A DNA stretch of 64,000 bases from CAWGYQ01 sp963817395 (GTDB lineage: Bacteria; Acidobacteriota; Vicinamibacteria; Vicinamibacterales; CAVPJW01), in the NCBI GenBank assembly GCA_963817395.1, contig CAWFOC010000001.1:146404-210403 (forward strand), given 5' to 3'. Positions 23,514 through 34,248 of the stretch are shown piece after piece (the first letter of the stretch is position 1; every line of letters starts with the position of its first letter). Both the position numbers and the translations under genes were made by a program. Under the pieces are notes generated by a model. The model ran no database searches. It had not been told where the DNA came from and saw only the letters and a list, made by a program, of their open reading frames with translations.

Positions 23514-26210
23514 ATGTCTGACCCTCAGGGAGCGCTCAATGAAGCGCTCGACGGCCGCTATCGCCTCGACAAGCAGATCGGCTCGGGAGGGATGGCCACG
23601 GTCTTCCTGGCCCACGACCTGCGGCACGATCGGCCGGTTGCGTTCAAGATCCTCCATAGCGAGCTCGCGGCGTTGCTCGGTCCCGAGCGATTCCAGCGTG
23701 AAATCAAGCTCGCCGCGCGGCTTCAACACCCCCACATCCTGACGGTTCACGATTCCGGCGAGGACGCGGGCCGCCTCTGGTTCTCGATGCCGTTCGTCGA
23801 GGGCGAGTCGCTGCGCGACCGCCTGATGCGGGAGAAGCAGCTGCCGCTCGATGAGGCCGTACGGATCGCGCGCCAGGTCGCCGATGCGCTCAACTACGCG
23901 CACGAGCGCGGTATCGTCCACCGCGATATCAAGCCGGAGAACATTCTGCTGACGGGCTCGCACGCGCTCGTGGCCGACTTCGGGATCGCCCGGGCGCTGG
24001 GCGGGAAGGAAGACGGGCTGACGCAAACCGGCCTCGCCGTCGGGACGCCGACATATATGAGTCCGGAGCAGGCGACCGGCAACGGGCAGATTGATGCCCG
24101 GACCGACGTGTATGCGTTGGGATCGGTGCTCTACGAGATGCTCGCGGGCGAACCGCCGTTCACCGGCCCGACGCCGCAGGCCGTCATCTCCAAGCGGATG
24201 GCCACGCCGGCGCCCTCCGTCGCCGTCGTGCGCGACGGCATTCCCCCCGTGGTCGAACAGGCGCTGGCCAAGGCGTTGAGCCGGTTGCCCGTGGATCGGT
24301 TTGCCACCACGGCAGAATTCTCGAGAGCGCTCGATCCTCAGCACGTCGGTCAAGTCGTGACACCGGCCGCCGTGCCCGCGGTGACGGCACCACCGCGGCG
24401 ATGGCTGATGCCCGCCGTGGCGGGAATCGCCATCGCCCTGGCTGTCGCGGGGCTCTTCGGGTGGCGCGCATGGCAGCCAATCCCGTCCGCCACGACGACA
24501 ACGTCTGGACCGAAGTCCCTCGCTGTGTTGCCGTTCGAAAATCTCGGCACGCCCGATCAGGAGTACTTCGCATCGGGGATTACCGACGAAGTGCGCGGCA
24601 AGCTGACCTCTATCCCGGGCCTGCAGGTCACGGCGCGGAGCAGCTCCAACCAGTACAGGAAATCCGAGAAATCTCCGCAGCAGATCGGCGAAGAACTGGG
24701 CGTGCGCTATTTGCTGACCGGTACCGTCGCATGGGAGCAGAACCCCAGCGGCAGGAATCGCGTGAAGGTGAGTCCCGAGCTCATCGAGGTCTCGACGGCG
24801 TCGGCGAAATGGCAGCAGCCCTTCGATGCGGTCCTGAACGACGTGTTCCAGGTGCAGGCCGACATCGCGAGCCAGGTGGCTCAGGCGCTCGGCGTTGCGC
24901 TCGGCTCGGGTGCTCAGGAGCAACTGTCCGAACGGCCCACGGCGAGCCTCGGCGCCTACGAGGCCTTCTTGCGAGGCGAAGCCCTCAACGAAGGATCGGG
25001 CGGCGCGGATCCCGTGTCGATGCGCCGCGCAGTGGCCTATTACGAACAGGCCGTCGCGCTGGATCCCACGTTCGTGCAGGCGTGGAGCGAGCTCTCACGC
25101 GCCCATTCGCGTTTGTATTACGTGAGCGTGCCGACGTCGCTCGATGCAGAGCGGGCACGGCAGACGGCCGAGCGCGCTCTGCAGGTCGCGCCCGATCGTC
25201 TCGAAGGACACCTGGCCCTTGGCGACTATTACCAGTACGTCGTCACGGACCCCTCGAAAGCGCTCGAGCAATACCTCGAGTGTCAACGTCTGGCGCCGGC
25301 GAATGCGGACGTGCTGACGGGCACGGCTCTGGCCGAGCAGACGCTCGGCCGCTGGGAGTCGTCACTCGAAAAAGTGCAGCGCGCGGCTCAGCTCGATCCG
25401 CGCTCCATCTCGACCGCGAGGCGGCTCGGCGTCACGCTCCTGCGGCTCCATCGACACAAGGAGGCTCTGCAGGCATTCGACCGCGGGCTGGCGCTTGCGC
25501 CGTCCAGTCTGAATCTCCTCGAAGAGAAGGCGATGGTGTATCTGGCGGATGGTGACCTGGCCGGTGCGCGGGCCATCTTGAATGGCGCGCCCAAAGAGGT
25601 TGACACGGCCTCGTTGGCTGCATACGTCGCCAACTATTGGGACCTCGTGTGGCTCCTGACCGACGAACAACGGACGCTCCTGCTGCGGCTGACGCCGAGT
25701 GCGTTCGATAACGACCACGCGGTTTGGGGCCTGATCCTGGCGCAGGCGGCAGCGCTTGGAGGCGATACGGCGCAGGTGCGGAAATTCGCCGATGAATCCC
25801 AGAGCGCATTCACGGCACAGCTCAAGACAGCCCCCGACAATGCGCAGCTCTATGCTACTGACGAGGTGTGGCCCTGGCCTATCTCGGCCGATCGGCAGAA
25901 GCGGTGCGCGAAGGTGAACGAGGCCTGGCGCTCCAGCCACCGTCGAAGGACGGGTATCGGGTGCTTACCATCAGCACCAGCTCGTGCGCATCTACACGCT
26001 CGTCGGCCAGCAGGAGAAGGCGATCGATCTGCTCGAGCCGCTGCTCGGGATCCCGTACTACCTCACGCCGGCGTGGCGCGGATCGATCCGAACTTCGATC
26101 CGCTGCGCCAGAACCCACGGTTCAAACGGCGGGCGACTTTCTCGCCCACGTGCTCCGATCCATCGCGTACCAGACGACGTCGTTGCGTTTCCAGCGGGTC
26201 CGTCCCATGA
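23514..26210 (+). CDS. Ser/Thr protein kinase with TolB/FlgO-like and TPR domains, frameshifted near its end
   Basis: Hanks-type kinase with glycine loop GSGGMATVF (23-31), K45, HRDIKPEN (136-143) and DFG (155-157). A membrane helix follows at about 299-315 (GIAIALAVAGLFGW). The outer part starts with a TolB-N-like domain (SLAVLPFENLGTPDQEYFAS, ITDEVRGKLTSIPGLQV, GVRYLLTGTVAWEQ) and continues with TPRs (ALDPTFVQAWSELSRAHSRL, LEQYLECQRLAPANADVL, LDPRSISTARRLGVTLLRLH). From about 25865 the conserved TPR sequence continues in other frames (LAYLGRSAEAVREGERG, then VRIYTLVGQQEKAIDLLEPL, then RIDPNFDPLRQNPRF), indicating at least two indels. The true stop is uncertain and the tail overlaps the GNAT gene on the other strand. 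Confidence 0.85.
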   Translation: MSDPQGALNEALDGRYRLDKQIGSGGMATVFLAHDLRHDRPVAFKILHSELAALLGPERFQREIKLAARLQHPHILTVHDSGEDAGRLWFSMPFVEGESLRDRLMREKQLPLDEAVRIARQVADALNYAHERGIVHRDIKPENILLTGSHALVADFGIARALGGKEDGLTQTGLAVGTPTYMSPEQATGNGQIDARTDVYALGSVLYEMLAGEPPFTGPTPQAVISKRMATPAPSVAVVRDGIPPVVEQALAKALSRLPVDRFATTAEFSRALDPQHVGQVVTPAAVPAVTAPPRRWLMPAVAGIAIALAVAGLFGWRAWQPIPSATTTTSGPKSLAVLPFENLGTPDQEYFASGITDEVRGKLTSIPGLQVTARSSSNQYRKSEKSPQQIGEELGVRYLLTGTVAWEQNPSGRNRVKVSPELIEVSTASAKWQQPFDAVLNDVFQVQADIASQVAQALGVALGSGAQEQLSERPTASLGAYEAFLRGEALNEGSGGADPVSMRRAVAYYEQAVALDPTFVQAWSELSRAHSRLYYVSVPTSLDAERARQTAERALQVAPDRLEGHLALGDYYQYVVTDPSKALEQYLECQRLAPANADVLTGTALAEQTLGRWESSLEKVQRAAQLDPRSISTARRLGVTLLRLHRHKEALQAFDRGLALAPSSLNLLEEKAMVYLADGDLAGARAILNGAPKEVDTASLAAYVANYWDLVWLLTDEQRTLLLRLTPSAFDNDHAVWGLILAQAAALGGDTAQVRKFADESQSAFTAQLKTAPDNAQLYATDEVWPWPISADRQKRCAKVNEAWRSSHRRRTGIGCLPSAPARAHLHARRPAGEGDRSARAAARDPVLPHAGVARIDPNFDPLRQNPRFKRRATFSPTCSDPSRTRRRRCVSSGSVP

Positions 26211-26743
26211 AGGAGAATCCGAGGCCCTGGATGAGCCGTTCGGAACGCGAGTTCTGCACCAGGGTCACACTGACGATTCGCGGCAGCTGCAGATCGTCGA
26301 ACCCGTAGGCGAGGCAGGCGAGGCCGGCTTCTCGGCCCAGGCCGCGCCCCCAGGACGGACGTGAGAGCAGCCAGCCGAGCTCGATGCTTGACGGGTCGTC
26401 GCTGCCAGTCGTCGAGCACGGTCAAGCCGACGCTCCCGAGCAGCGCCCCGCTCGCCTTCTCCTCCACGGCCCAGAGACCAAACCCATGGCGCTGCCAATG
26501 CCGCGTCATCGTACGCAGTTCGCGGCGGGCCTCGATGTCGGAGACTGCGGCGAGGGCGGAAGCCATCGTTCGCTTGACTCGATATCGCACCCCGGAGCCG
26601 AGGTGCCTCGTGACTTCCGGGTCGCGAATGATCCGGGCATACGCGGGCACGTCCTCCCTGCGCCAGGGCCGCAGCCGCAGCCGGTCGGTGGCCACCGTCG
26701 CCACCGTTGGCGAATCGCGATCGGTTCCGGAGCGTTCACTCAT
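26122..26743 (-). CDS. GNAT-family N-acetyltransferase (RimJ/RimL type), one frameshift
   Basis: The start (ATG 26743) encodes TVATDRLRLRPWRREDVPAY, ARIIRDPEVTRHLG and GLWAVEEKASGALLGSVGLT, typical of RimJ/RimL-like acetyltransferases that use acetyl-CoA. Near 26400 the conserved sequence jumps frame and continues as SSIELGWLLSRPSWGRGLGR, EAGLACLAYGFDDL, RIVSVTLVQNSRSERLIQGL and RWKRNDVVWYAMDRS, ending at 26122. The span is 622 bases, one more than a multiple of three, so a single extra base explains it. The acetyl-CoA loop is RGLGREAG. Substrate unknown. Confidence 0.8.
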
Positions 26744-26772
26744 CGCCAGGCTGAAACGATACACTGAGAGCC

Positions 26773-28148
26773 ATGGCTGAGGTGCCCTCGCGAGACGACG
26801 AGCGGCCGGTCGTCGCACACATCAACCAGCTGTACTTCCTCTCGACGCAGTCGTTCATCTACGACTACCTCTCGCATCTCAAGCGGTTCCGTCCCGTCTG
26901 TCTCACGCGCGCTCCGGAGTCGCCGGCGATCCGGTCCGACCCCCCAGCGGCATTGGCCCACGCCTTCCATCGCTACGGCGCCGCCAACGGCGTTGGGCAG
27001 GGCAACGTCCGCCTCTGGTCGCTCGGGCTCAAGCTGCGCCGGAGTCTCACGCGGCTGCCGCCAGTGCTCGCCGGGCCTTTGCTCGACGCGATGCACGGCT
27101 ACGTGGTTCCGCACCTCCGCACGGACGACGATCCGCATCGGTACTTGGACTGGGTGGCCGCGATCGTGCGTCAGGAGCGAGCGTGCATTCTCCACGCGTA
27201 CTTCGCGCCGCTCGGCTGGCGCCTGCTCGAGTTGAAGCGGAAGCTGGGACTGCCTCTGGTCGTCACGCTGCTGGGCGATGACGTCGGCCCGACCATCGGG
27301 CCGTGGTGGTGGTGGCTCATCCGAACCGACTCCGCGAAGCCCGACTGGCCTGCGCGCTTGAGAGAGCTGCTCGAAGAAGCGGACCTCTTCCTGGTCGAGG
27401 GCCCGTTCCTGCGCCAGCGGCTGATCGACCTCGGCTGCCCACCGGACAAAGGTCCGCGTTCAGCGCATGGCTTTGCCGGTCGGTGCGATGGCATCGCGCG
27501 GTGCCGCGGAAAACCGTGCGGGCAAGCCGTTCGTGATCCTGTTTGCGGGTCGTTTCTGCGAGCAGAAGGGACTCCTGTACGCGCTCGACGCGGTTCGGCA
27601 GGTTTCGGCCCAGGGGCGGCGCGTCGAGTTTCGCATCATCGGCGACGAGACGCTGACCGACGGGCATTACGCCGCTCACGTCTACGCGTTCATCCGCGCG
27701 CATGGCCTCCGTGACTGCGTGCGCCTGCTCGGCTTTCTGAATCACGACGAGTATCTGGACGAGCTCAGGCGTGCCGACGTGTTTCTCCACCCCAGCATCG
27801 TGGATCGCGAAGGCCTCAGTGAAGGAGGCGCACCGACAACGATTCTCGAGGCCCAGGCGCTCGGAGTGCCGGTCGTCTCGACCTGGCACTGCGACATTCC
27901 ACATGTCACGATCCCCGGCGAGAGTGCCGTGCTCGTCCCCGAGCGCGACGGTGCGGCGCTGGCGGATGCGTTGCAGAGGCTCCAGGACGATCCGGCGCTT
28001 CGCACGCGAATGGGCCTCGCCGGACGACGATTGATGGAAGCGCGACACGACATCGATCGTGAAGCCCGCGGCACTGGAGGACTGCTACGACGCGCTGCTC
28101 GAACGTTCCAGTGCGTCCTCTAGAACCTGCCAGCCCGCAGCTCGCTGA
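26773..28148 (+). CDS. Glycosyltransferase family 4, two frameshifts
   Basis: The first frame covers the acceptor-side Rossmann domain: VVAHINQLYFLSTQSFIYDY, ILHAYFAPLGWRLLELKRKL, VVTLLGDDVGPTI. Near 27460 the frame changes and the GT-B donor domain follows: KPFVILFAGRFCEQKGLLYA, LRDCVRLLGFLNHDEYLDEL, DVFLHPSIVDREGLSEGGAP, TTILEAQALGVPVVST, the last carrying the E-x7-E-like nucleotide-sugar motif. Near 28055 a second shift restores ALEDCYDALLERSSAS, ending at 28148. It transfers a sugar to a surface glycan; donor and acceptor are unknown. The neighbouring GMC oxidoreductase and sugar aminotransferase suggest a glycan or natural-product role. Its end overlaps the convergent GMC gene. Confidence 0.85.
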
Positions 28149-29730
28149 CGATGCGTTCGCATGCGCGGACCGTCAGCGCCATGATCGTGAGCGTGACGTT
28201 CTGACTGCACCCGGCCGGAAAGCACGCGCCGTCGGTCACGAAAACGTTGGGCGCATCCCAACACCGGCCCCAGGGATCGACGACCGACGCGGTCGGCGTG
28301 TCGCCCATCGCGGCGCCGCCAAGCTCGTGAATCGCGCTGCCCGGAAGGAAGGCGCCCGAGGGCGCCAGCAGGCGTCGCTTGAACGCATTGAACGCGAGCG
28401 TGTCGATCAGCCTGCCCGAGGGCGGCACGCGCACGGTCAATCCGGCGGCCGCGGCGATCTCTCGCAAGGTCATCGACGCCTCGTCGATCATGGCGATTTC
28501 GTTGGGCGACCAGTCGAATTCGATGTGCGCGGAGGGAATGCCCCAGGCGTCGCGCTTGTCTGGGGTGATCGTGATGCGATTCTCGGCCCGCGGAAGCATC
28601 TCACCGTGCGCCATCAGATACCAGTTCGGGCCCCTGCCGATGCCGCCCTGCATCGCGTAGCCGCGCCGGAATGAGCGGCACGGCCGATCAGTTTGGAAGG
28701 CCGGAGGAATGTAGAAACCCGTCGCACCTCCGGATTCGTCCGGATCGACCTCGTGTCTCTCGCCGTCGCGGCGCGGGGAACGCGGCGACGGCCCGCCAAT
28801 CCCCAGCAGCACGTGATCCATGAGCCCGCGGCCGAGCCAGGCCCGACGAGTTCCCGATTCCGGCGGGATGCCGCGGGCACACGGAGTTGAGCAGGATGCG
28901 GACGCTCTCGATCGTGCTGGCGCACAAGACCACGACCTTCGCACGGACTTCGTGGCGCGTCTTCGTGGTCCGATCGACGAACTCGACGCCCGTGGCCGCG
29001 CCGGTCGCGGCGTCGATGCGTAGACGGCTCACGACGGCGTCGCTCCGGAGGACGAGACGCCCGGTATTCTCTGCCGCCTGGAGTGTCGAAGGCAGTCGCC
29101 CCTCGTCGTGCATGGCGATTCGGGCGGCAATCACGCGGCGGAAGGGAAACCTCGCTTCCACGGCGGCCTTGAAGGCCGCTTCCTCCGGTGTCAACTCGAA
29201 TCGCCCGCGAAAGATGCCGTCGGGCACGCTCGCGATTCCATCCGCAGATCCCAACACGCCCAGGAACGCTTCGACCTTGTCGTAGAACGGCGCGAGGTCG
29301 GCATAGGAGAGCGGCCAATCCACTCCGCCGCCGCCATCGCGCGCGCCCTTGAACTCCAGATCGGACACGCGCATCACGACACGCGCCCATGTGCGCAGTC
29401 GCCCGCCAACCTGCCTGCCGCGGAACCAGTTGAACGGCTTGTCGGGCGGTGTCGTGTACGGATTGTCGCGGTCGTCGACGAAGAACCGGCGCGTCCGCGC
29501 GTCGTACGCCGGGCAGCGCATCTGGATCGGTTGACGAAGAAGGCCGTGGGTCAGGCGGGTCGCAAGGCGGCCCTTCAAGGCTCGCACCCGAGCATCGGCT
29601 TCGGCGCGAGGCAGGGCCCTGCCTCGAGCACCAGCACCGAAAGTCCCTGTTCGGTCAGCTCCTTGGCCGCCCAGCCTCCCGCGGCTCCGGAGCCGACGAC
29701 GATGGCGTCGAAGGTCGGGTCGATCGACAT
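28120..29730 (-). CDS. GMC-family FAD oxidoreductase, frameshifted
   Basis: The N-terminal FAD site is DAIVVGSGAAGGWAAKEL (GxGxxG) followed by SVLVLEAGPCLAPKP, from ATG 29730. The frame then shifts near 29580 and continues through QMRCPAYDARTRRFFVDDRD, NWFRGRQVGGRLRTWARV, LCASTIESVRILLNS. A second shift near 28845 leads to GRGLMDHVLLGIGG, FYIPPAFQT and the C-terminal GMC block SGAFLPGSAIHELGGAAMGD, SVVDPWGRCWDAPNVFVTDG, SQNVTLTIMALTVRACERIV. HELGGAAMG carries the likely catalytic histidine. GMC enzymes oxidise alcohols, sugars or sterols. It shares its orientation with the downstream-of-start DegT gene, 20 bases away. Confidence 0.85.
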
Positions 29731-29749
29731 CACCAGATCGGTCGGTTCG

Positions 29750-31101
29750 TCAGAACAGTCTCTCGACCGCGGCGACGATGGCCGCGCCCGTCTGCTCGGC
29801 TTGTCGCTCGGTGAGGTCGGGGCTGATGTCGATGTGGATCGCTCGTCCGCAAGAGATCCATCGTCCTGGGCCATTCCTCCGCGGAATAGGCGATACGCCG
29901 CGGATGGCTCCGCCACGGCTCGCCGGAATGCGACCAGGATCGCTGCTGGAGGATCGGCGTCCACGCGGTGGCCGCATGCAGGTCGACGTGGTCGTGCGGC
30001 AGATACGCCAGGTCGTGGTAGAGGCGCGTCGCCGGAACGTTGTCACTCGCCAGCGCGGCGACGAAGGGCCCGACGCGCGTTCGGTCGGGAGCGAAAAGGA
30101 TGAGCGCCGTCGCGCTGTCGCCCTCGACATCGTGAATCGTCCGGCACGTCACGCCGCGCGCTTCCACCCGATCGCGGACGATGGACTTGATGCGCGTCTT
30201 TCTGGCGCGCATGTCGGCCACGATGCCTTCGAGACGAGCGAACTGCACGAGCAGAACGGCGGCGTGCAATTCCGACATCCTGAGGTTCACTCCGGCGAGC
30301 CAGTCGTTCATGCCGACCCCCAGGTGCGGGCAGACCGCCGAGTCGTGGTACATCGCCGCGCGCAGGTGCAGGCGCTTGTCGGCGGTGACGACGAGGCCGC
30401 CTTCTCCGGCGGTCAGGGCCTTGCTCACCTGAAAGCTGAACGCGCCGACGTCGCCGAAGGTTCCCAGGCTCTGTCCCTGAAAGCGGCCGCCGAGCGCCTG
30501 GGCGACATCTTCGACGAGACCCAGCCGATGGTCGCGGCACAGTTGCACAATCGCGTCCAGCCGTGCCGGTGCGCCGCGCATGTGCACCGCGATGATGCGC
30601 GCGCGTGTACGGGGACAGCCGGCGCCTGGCGTCGTCCGGATCGAGCGTGAGCCCCTCGTCGACCTCGGCGATGATCGGCACCGCGCCGAGCGCGAGCACG
30701 GCGCTCGCGGTGGAGACCCACGTGTAGGCCGGGACGATGACCTCGTCTCCGGGCCCGATCCCCAGCGCGGCGAGCCCGCATACGAGTGCGCTCGTTCCCG
30801 AATTGACCGCAAGGGCGTGCGGCACGTGCAGGTACTTCGCGAACGCCCGCTCCAGCTCGCGTCCTTTGGATGTCTCGAACGGATTGCTCGTGGGGCCGTA
30901 GTACCGGAACAGCTTCTTCGACCGTATGACCTCGCGCACGGCTTCGGCTGCCGCGTCTTCTTCGGTCTCGTCCATCCGCAGGGCGCCGGGGAACATCGAT
31001 GGCATCGCGCCCTGTACGAGTGGGGGACGCACGAGCCATCGCAAGCGGCGCCTGGCGATCTCGAGGACCTTGCGTACCGTACGCTTGTTGAGCACAGTCA
31101 T
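29750..31101 (-). CDS. DegT/DnrJ/EryC1/StrS family aminotransferase, frameshifted
   Basis: A PLP enzyme of the sugar-aminotransferase family. Visible blocks are LERAFAKYLHVPHALAVNSG, TSALVCGLAALGIGPGDEVI, VPAYTWVSTASAVLALGAVP; then, after a shift near 30615, RIIAVHMRGAPARLD, LGLVEDVAQALGGRFQG, LGTFGDVGAFSFQVSKALTA (PLP lysine in VSKAL) and GMNDWLAGVNLRMSELHAAV. Another shift near 29855 leads to RAIHIDISPDLTERQAEQTG and the stop at 29750. ATG 31101 is chosen although the frame extends upstream. Members aminate keto-sugars for antibiotics or cell-surface glycans. It lies upstream of the GMC gene in a likely two-gene operon. Confidence 0.85.
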
Positions 31102-31217
31102 GCTGCAGCAAGTACGCGCGGCCGGTTTCCCGGCGGCGCGCGGCATGATCAGTCCCCGCACGCCCGTACTGCGACACAGCATAGCGTGGCGGGACCTTGA
31201 CGGGACGCGCCCCGGCG

Positions 31218-33082
31218 TCACCAGCCGGCCGCGTGCCCGTCCTTCCGCGGATCCGAGCCCGCCCGATAGACACCGTTCACTGGCTGTTGACGCGTGGCCG
31301 CCTCGGCGCGGCTCGCGGGCACGCCGGCGCCGGCAAGCCCGGATCGCGCTCGAACAGGATTCCCTGGTACCCGCCCGCGTGGCCGAACGAGCGGTTGATC
31401 TTGTGCCCCATCTCCTGCAGCCCCGGTCCGACGAGATCGAACAGATACGAGTCGAGCGACACGACGTCGGTCGACTGGTTGTGATCGAAGCGCGCCACGT
31501 CGGTGGTCGCCTGGACGTTCATCCCGAGATCGATCATGTTGACGACATGCTGCACGTGGGCCTGCGGCTGCGTGGCCGCGCCCATGTTGCCGTAGGCCAT
31601 CACGGGCTGTCCGTCCCTGGTGATGAAGCTCGCGATGATCGTGATGAAGGGCCGCTTCCTGGGAGCGACCACGTTGGGATGGCCAGCTTCGAGCGTGAAT
31701 CCGGCTCCGCGATTGGCGAGGACGATGCCGTAGGGCGGGACGGTGACCTTGGATCCAAAACTGGAGTACAGGCTGTTCACGAACGACACCATGTTGCCCC
31801 ACCGATCCGCGGTGGCGAAATACACGGTGCCGCTCTCGGTCTCGCCTCCCACCTCCACCGGCCTCGCGACCTTCGGATCGATCTTGCTGCACTGTGCGGC
31901 CGCATAGCTCTTCGACAGCAGCCGGTCGAGCGGCGGCGGCGAGAACTTCGGATCGGCGTTGTGGCGGAAGAGATCCGAGTACGCAATCTTCTTCGCCTCG
32001 ATGAGGAAGTGCCAGTACGTCGGATCCTGCGGACCGAGCGTCGTCAGGTTGTATCCATGCTTCGCGACGCATGCCTCGACGACGTTGAGCATCTCGAGCG
32101 TGGCGAATCCCTGTCCGGGCGGTGGCAGCTGGTGAACGTCGTAGCCGTGATAGTTGGTCGAAATCGGCTCCACCCACTCTGACTCGTACTCGGCCAAGTC
32201 GTCGAGCTCCATGACGCCGCCAAGCGCGCGGGATTTCTCGACGATCGCGCGTGCGATATCGCCCTTGTAGAAGCCGTCGCGTCCTTCTTTCTGGAGCAGG
32301 CGGAAGGCGCGCGCCATGTCAGGGTGCCGGAAGATGCTGTAGAGCGCGGGCGCGTCGCCGCCGGGGAGCCACGCGGCCACGGAATCAGCGTCGCGCTTGA
32401 GTGCGTTCACGGAGCCCCGCCATTGCCCGTGCATCCGCTCGTGGATGGGGAAACCTTCCTCGGCGTAGGTCGCGGCTGGTTCGAGGACCTCGGCAAACGT
32501 CATCGTGCCGAACCGTTTCAGCAGCGCGTCCCAGCCCGCGACGGTGCCGGGAACGACGGCCGAGTTGATGCCGTTCGACGGCACGCTCGTCTGGCCGAGC
32601 GTCGTCTTGAAGTGATCGAGCGTCCATCGCCTGGGCGCCCAGCCGCTCGCGGCGAGGCCGTACAGCTTCCGATCCTTCGCTGACCACACGAGCGCGAAGA
32701 GGTCGCCGCCCATGCCCGTGCTCATCGGTTCGACGAGGCCCAGCGTGGCCGACGCCGCCACCGCGGCATCGATGGCATTGCCACCCTCCAGAAGAATCCG
32801 CAGGGCCGCCGAGGTCGCGAGCGGCTGACTGGTGGCCGCCATGCCGTGCCGCGCGAGCACCTCGGAGCGCCCCTGGTCGCGGTACCCGGCCGGACGGGTG
32901 GCCCGTACTGCCTTGTTGTCGGCGCCCGGATTCGGCACATCCGCCGATGGCTTTCCAAAAGGATGGGGCGACTGGGCGACGACCGACACGGAGGCGAGAA
33001 GAAGCGCGGCCGCCAGCACACGACCCCTGGGTACACCGATCGAGCCGAAACGAGTGCAGCGTTTCCCGGTGTGCGTCGTCAT
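31218..33082 (-). CDS. ggt: Gamma-glutamyltransferase (GGT), one frameshift near the C-terminus
   Basis: A signal peptide (VLAAALLLASVSVVAQ) is followed by the GGT heavy-chain start RHGMAATSQPLATSAALRIL, EGGNAIDAAVAASATLGLVE, PMSTGMGGDLFALVW. The autocatalytic threonine of the small chain lies in TESGTVYFATADRWGNMVSF. Later blocks are GAGFTLEAGHPN, PFITIIASFITRDGQ and MAYGNMGAATQPQAHVQHVV. The conserved C-terminus VYRAGSDPRKDGHAAGW is in another frame, so an indel near 31310 is inferred and the stop is placed at 31218. The enzyme hydrolyses or transfers the glutamyl group of glutathione in the periplasm. ATG 33082 has GAGAGG eight to nine bases upstream. Confidence 0.9.
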
Positions 33083-33383
33083 GACCTGCACCTCTCTATC
33101 AAGTGGCTATGCGGGCGGCGTCCGCGAAAGCGCACCCCCAAAATCGCCCGGTCGCGACCGCGGCGCTCATGTTAGACACCACGGTTCATCTCGTCAAACG
33201 ACGGGCGCCGAATCCACTCCACGGGAAGAAATCGGCGGCCGGCTTGCGAATGAGCATGTCGGTCTTCCTGACTGGCGAGCTGCAGAGAAGCCATGCCTGC
33301 ACCTGAGCGCGGCGTGGTCGCGCGGCGGCCGGGCCGCCGCGCGATCGGATCGGCGAACACTTAGATTGTGGTCTGGGCGTGCG
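33083..33383. other. Short non-coding gap
   Basis: Three hundred bases between GGT and the small Cys-rich gene. No gene, RNA or promoter could be supported. Confidence 0.35.
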
Positions 33384-33671
33384 TTACTGGGCGGTCACGA
33401 CCTCGGTGCACTCCCATTCGGTGCACACTTCCTTGCAGGTGGTGTGGGTGCCAACCGTGGTGCACTTGAATTCCGTCTTCACACACTTGCAGACATCGAT
33501 AGTCGCGCCTAGTCCGCCGCCGCCAGCGGGTCTGCTGACCACCACCGCGAGCTCCGGGCTGATGTGGTGAACGGTGGTGCCTGGCCGTAGCGAGAGCAGC
33601 TTGACCCGTCGTCTCCGCGGTCTAAAAGTTCTCTCTTTGATGCGCGCCAGTCGCCGTAGTTTTCGGGCCAT
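33384..33671 (-). CDS. Small basic Cys-rich protein
   Basis: A 95-residue protein with a strongly basic N-terminus (ARKLRRLARIKERTFRPRRR), a middle containing SPELAVVVSRPAGGGGLGAT, and a C-terminal part with six cysteines, spaced in CKCVKTEFKCTTVG and THTTCKEVCTEWECTE. ATG 33671 is preceded by a good AAAGGGGA box, so it is probably expressed. It has no signal peptide or known domain. The Gly-rich stretch before the Cys cluster resembles a leader/core boundary of ribosomally made peptides, but no maturation enzyme lies nearby. A metal-binding or disulfide-rich role is equally possible. Family not recognised. Confidence 0.6.
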   Translation of the reverse strand: MARKLRRLARIKERTFRPRRRRVKLLSLRPGTTVHHISPELAVVVSRPAGGGGLGATIDVCKCVKTEFKCTTVGTHTTCKEVCTEWECTEVVTAQ

Positions 33672-33782
33672 GACGTCCCCTTTCTCCAGATGGTCGTTTG
33701 ATCAGCGTCGCCATCTTAGAGTGTTGCCGGGCGCGTCAACAGCGGAATTGACAGATGGGCTTGCGCTGCCAGGCTTCGGCTC

Positions 33783-34055
33783 TTACGGCGCAAGAGCCAT
33801 TTCGACGTCGTCTTCCGTCGGTGCCGGGTGCGGCGCGGTGCGCGGCTTTGTCCGCTTCGTGGAGGCGAGGGCCAGGCCGACGAGCGCGGCGGCAGCGACG
33901 CCAGCCGCAATCGGCAGATAGCGGCGCGCCGGGATTCGCGATGCGAGCCGGCCCACCTCCTGCCACACGGGCCGCGTGACGTCTACAAGCCTGGCACCGT
34001 CGCGAATCAGTTTTTCGATAGCGTCGATATTGACGGGCAGTGATGAGTTGGCCAT
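33783..34055 (-). CDS. Small single-pass membrane protein
   Basis: A 90-residue protein: an N-terminal amphipathic part (VNIDAIEKLIRDGARLVDVT), one transmembrane helix (YLPIAAGVAAAALVGLALAS) and a Pro/Thr-rich tail ending in an acidic patch (EDDVEMALAP). ATG 34055 has GGGAGAGG just upstream. No known domain. DUF883-like membrane-anchored proteins have similar layout, but the similarity is not strong enough to assign. Confidence 0.6.
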   Translation of the reverse strand: MANSSLPVNIDAIEKLIRDGARLVDVTRPVWQEVGRLASRIPARRYLPIAAGVAAAALVGLALASTKRTKPRTAPHPAPTEDDVEMALAP

Positions 34056-34248
34056 GGCCTCTCCCTTGCTTCGATTATAGCGATTGACGCGCTCGAACTG
34101 ACGCCGGACCGCCCGGCTGGCTTTGTGCGCCGGTTTGCGTCACAGGAGCCGGCAATCGTGCACGCGCCGCGCCTTGCCAGGCTACGGTCACGCCTCAGCT
34201 GGGAGGGGTCGCTTGACGGAACTCGGGTCGCAGGAGTTAGATGCTGCC

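Noticed and set aside
23493..24923. Long minus-strand open frame of 476 codons
   Set aside because: Antisense to the conserved kinase domain; His/Arg-rich translation without motifs.
30926..32182. Plus-strand open frame of 418 codons
   Set aside because: It overlaps DegT and GGT in antisense and has no known motif.
33384..33671. RiPP precursor
   Set aside because: A Gly-rich hinge is not sufficient, and no maturation or export genes lie beside it; kept only as a finding.
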